Below, in pieces: positions 34,225 to 35,659 of a stretch of 35,659 nt of DNA (the stretch's first letter is position 1; each line of letters opens with the position of its first letter). The notes beneath the pieces were generated by a model, which saw only the letters and a list, made by a program, of their open reading frames with translations, did no database searches and was not told the DNA's origin. Made by a program: the position numbers and the translations under genes. Origin of the DNA: an uncultured Pelagibacteraceae bacterium (lineage in GTDB: Bacteria; Pseudomonadota; Alphaproteobacteria; Pelagibacterales; Pelagibacteraceae); NCBI GenBank assembly GCA_902598825.1, contig CACKDD010000009.1, forward strand, positions 1 to 35,659, given 5' to 3'.

Positions 34225-34410
34225 AAAAAACCCCTGTTTCCTTGCACTTTATGGGTGCAAAGAACAGTTGTTTTGACGCGTCGTTGATCAGCTACCGCCA
34301 CGTCTCCCGCTCTACATGTTCAGCGATGCTTTGTAGAGCTTTCTGCCCCTTGGAATTGTACCTCTCGGTTTTTCTCCAATCGGCCAGTTAAGAGTTGCCT
34401 CTTAATTCAC
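34225..34410 (-). ncRNA. Candidate structured RNA, unknown family (strand likely minus)
   Basis: About 180 bases are strikingly GC-rich for this genome. They contain four good hairpins: TTAAGAG-TTGC-CTCTTAA (34388-34405); a long bulged stem 34343-34387 closing with CTG/CAG and including TTGGA/TCCAA; a perfect eight-pair stem GCTCTACA/TGTAGAGC (34309-34339); and TTGCAC/GTGCAA nested in CTGTT/AACAG (34234-34267). A GACGCGTC palindrome lies at 34275. On the minus strand the last hairpin is followed by GGGG and six T, terminator-like, about 10 bases before the alkyltransferase ATG. I find no tRNA-like, RNase P, SRP or tmRNA signature. It may be a free small RNA or a cis-acting leader. Confidence 0.6.
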
Positions 34411-34502
34411 TTTGAATTTAACAAAATATGGGAAAATAGGGTATCACTAAATAGTTGTTTTTTTTAATTTAATTATTTTCTGTGAATAACGGTAATAACT
34501 AT

Positions 34503-34676
34503 TCATTTAGTTAATAATATCAAGTAACTCGCTAAAAATATTACTGCCATTATAGATAAAAATATCGTATTAAAGCTTTTACCAGTATTTCGATACTGAA
34601 TAAAACTCAATATAACAAATCCTATTGAGCTTATTAAGAACCAAACTGCAGGAATTTCTCCATCTATTGAACCCAT
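34503..34676 (-). CDS. Small two-helix membrane protein (hypothetical)
   Basis: A 57-residue reading frame (MGSIDGEIPAVWFLISSIGF...) with two hydrophobic stretches, about residues 11-26 and 37-55, separated by a polar turn containing QYRNTGKSF. It ends in LLTK and TGA. No Shine-Dalgarno is visible. A TATAAT on the minus strand (34719-34714) lies about 38 bases upstream. No homologue is known to me. Amphipathic layout and a clean start argue that it is real, but A/T-rich DNA readily yields hydrophobic frames. Confidence 0.4.
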   Translation of the reverse strand: MGSIDGEIPAVWFLISSIGFVILSFIQYRNTGKSFNTIFLSIMAVIFLASYLILLTK

Positions 34677-34694
34677 AATTTTTAATTTAAACTA

Positions 34695-34723
34695 TTGACA
34701 TTAAAAATCACCTATTATATAAT
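34695..34723 (+). promoter_or_regulatory. Full-consensus sigma-70 promoter of the recombinase gene
   Basis: TTGACA (34695-34700) and TATAAT (34718-34723) match both consensus boxes exactly, with the ideal 17-base spacer. The start point should be near 34730, about 25 bases before the ATG. No other promoter in this window matches so well. The -10 box overlaps the first two bases of the dyad that follows. Confidence 0.8.
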
Positions 34724-34750
34724 TTCCGATAATTAATGGTTATCGGAAAT
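34722..34750. repeat. Perfect 11-7-11 inverted repeat: candidate operator or recombination core site
   Basis: ATTTCCGATAA (34722-34732) and TTATCGGAAAT (34740-34750) are exact reverse complements around TTAATGG. Arm length and spacer fit a tyrosine-recombinase core site, and the inner ATAA...TTAT resembles Xer dif-type arms (dif has a six-base spacer). It covers the predicted transcription start and the GGAAA before the recombinase ATG, so a bound protein would also block its own promoter. The left arm lies mostly before the start point, which argues for action as DNA rather than as an mRNA hairpin. Confidence 0.75.
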
Positions 34751-34754
34751 ATAT

Positions 34755-35659
34755 ATGAATAATTTAATAACTGATGTTAAAAGCTTAGAAATAGAAACTT
34801 TAAAGAATTTAAAAAATTCAAAAGCTAATAATACTTTAAGAGCTTATCAATCTGATTTTAGGGACTTTTCAGCATTCTGTGCAAAAAATGGTTTTTCCTC
34901 AATGCCAACACAGCCAAAAATAATTGCTTTGTATATTACTCATCTCTCGAAATCATCAAAATTTAGTACATTAAAAAGAAGAATAGCATCAATTAGCGTC
35001 CTTCATAAATTAAAAGGACATTATTTAGATACCAAACATCCAATTATAATGGAAAATTTACATGGTATTAAAAGAACTTTAGGGACAAGACAAAAGGCAA
35101 AAAAACCTATATTAATCAATGATTTAAAATTAATACTTAAAGCAATAGATGAAGAAAAAATTAGGGATAAAGCATTAATTTTAATTGGATTTTCAGGCGG
35201 TTTTAGAAGATCAGAGTTAGTCAACATCCATATTAATGATATTGAGTTTGTGACTGAAGGTGTGAAAATTCTCATTAAAAGATCTAAGACAGATCAATCA
35301 GGCGAAGGAATTATTAAGGCAATCCCCTACTTTGACAAGCAAGAATTTTGTCCTGTTATAGCTCTTAAGAATTATGTTAACAAAAAATTTTCAAATACTA
35401 ATGAGGGTAAAATTTTCAACATTTCAGATAAATCTGTAGCTCTTATAATTAAAAGATATGCAGAAAAAGCAGGCTTAGACTCTTCAAAATATGCTGGGCA
35501 TAGTTTAAGATCAGGTTTTGCAACTACTGCTGCCGAATTTGGTGCTGAAGAAAGAAATATCATGGCTATGACAGGTCATAAAACTACTCAAATGGTGAGA
35601 AGATATATTCAAGAAGCAAATTTATTTAAAAATAATGCTTTAAATAAGATAAAAATATA
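34755..35659 (+). CDS. Tyrosine recombinase/integrase (3' end beyond window)
   Basis: 301 codons are visible and the frame is still open at the window edge, but the protein is nearly complete. The N-terminal SAM-like core-binding domain (about 10-105) has NTLRAYQSDFRDFSAFC. The catalytic domain (about 115-300) has Arg151 in GGFRRSELV, Lys178 in RSKTDQ, His249 and Arg252 in GHSLRSGFATT, His275 in MTGHKTT, and nucleophile Tyr284 in MVRRYIQEA, so all active-site residues are present. It is not obviously XerC or XerD and probably belongs to a mobile or variable region. It has its own strong promoter and a dyad at its start. Confidence 0.93.
   Translation, partial: MNNLITDVKSLEIETLKNLKNSKANNTLRAYQSDFRDFSAFCAKNGFSSMPTQPKIIALYITHLSKSSKFSTLKRRIASISVLHKLKGHYLDTKHPIIMENLHGIKRTLGTRQKAKKPILINDLKLILKAIDEEKIRDKALILIGFSGGFRRSELVNIHINDIEFVTEGVKILIKRSKTDQSGEGIIKAIPYFDKQEFCPVIALKNYVNKKFSNTNEGKIFNISDKSVALIIKRYAEKAGLDSSKYAGHSLRSGFATTAAEFGAEERNIMAMTGHKTTQMVRRYIQEANLFKNNALNKIKI

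Noticed and set aside
34251..34391. 46-codon plus-strand reading frame inside the GC-rich hairpin block
   Set aside because: Its Cys/Arg/Ser-rich composition and codons are unlike every real gene here; it looks like an accidental frame across a structured RNA.
34225..34410. tmRNA, RNase P RNA, SRP RNA or 6S RNA as identity for the GC-rich block
   Set aside because: No tRNA-like T arm, no alanine tag frame, no RNase P core (GAGGAAAGTCC type), no SRP GGAAG apical motif, and no long end-to-end pairing as in 6S.
33723..34442. 10-base direct repeat AAAATAGGGT at 33723 and 34433 as possible attachment-site copies bracketing the alkyltransferase region
   Set aside because: A match of this length within 700 bases of biased composition is expected about once by chance, and neither copy resembles the recombinase dyad.
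1..35659. CRISPR arrays, insertion sequences, rRNA genes
   Set aside because: No regularly spaced repeats, no transposase frames and no rRNA-like sequence seen on either strand.

Overview
The window looks like chromosomal DNA of a streamlined marine alphaproteobacterium of the SAR11 clade (Candidatus Pelagibacter or a close relative). The evidence is very low GC with A/T-rich codons throughout; almost no intergenic space, with most neighbouring genes overlapping or a few bases apart; typical alphaproteobacterial gene blocks; a heterotetrameric sarcosine oxidase operon; a K+-independent proton-pumping pyrophosphatase; and a tandem SAM-II/SAM-V riboswitch before metY, an arrangement known from Pelagibacter. 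Assignment to SAR11 is inference from content and style; no database comparison was possible.

Layout. 1-2084 (minus): sarcosine oxidase soxB-soxD-soxA, with soxA running off the left edge. 2149-2240: tRNA-Ser(GCU). 2245-4452 (minus): lytic transglycosylase. 4495-11819 (plus): a housekeeping run dapA-smpB-folK-RSH-pyrE-pdxJ-acpS-lepB-rnc-recO covering lysine/cell wall, ribosome rescue, folate, stringent response, pyrimidine, B6, lipid carrier protein, secretion, RNA processing and repair. 11820-12809 (minus): hemB. 12882-20184 (plus): a small 2-oxoglutarate oxygenase-like gene, then rpiB-glyA-nrdR-ribD-ribE-ribB-ribH-nusB-thiL, which holds most of riboflavin synthesis. 20267-22372: hppA. 22359-25373: bamE (minus) back to back with a CBP3-type chaperone, then rpmF-plsX-ihfA-merR-rpmG. 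25374-28045: chorismate mutase (minus), heme A synthase (plus), metY (minus). 28049-28170: the riboswitch pair. 28252-33491 (plus): rplM-rpsI, argC-small lipoprotein-hom-AEC carrier, and an EamA permease.

The right end (33492-35659) is different. Packing loosens: about 430 bases hold no convincing gene but do hold nested hairpins. A very short O6-alkylguanine-DNA alkyltransferase gene follows. Upstream of it is a markedly GC-rich segment of about 180 bases with four good hairpins, a candidate structured RNA. Then come a tiny two-helix membrane protein and a tyrosine recombinase. The recombinase has a full-consensus promoter, and an 11-7-11 perfect dyad lies between its -10 box and its start codon. 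This end is probably the edge of an accessory or variable region and is the best place to look for something undescribed.

How the genes work together: sarcosine oxidase feeds glycine and one-carbon units into the folate pool used by GlyA, and FolK contributes to folate synthesis. Hom makes homoserine, and MetY makes homocysteine or methionine from its acetyl ester under SAM control. The dense packing leaves little room for leaders: several genes have a -10-like box exactly five bases before the ATG, which suggests leaderless transcripts. Some genes usual in these alphaproteobacterial neighbourhoods (rpoZ, era, fabH, a YceD/DUF177 gene) are missing from their customary slots.
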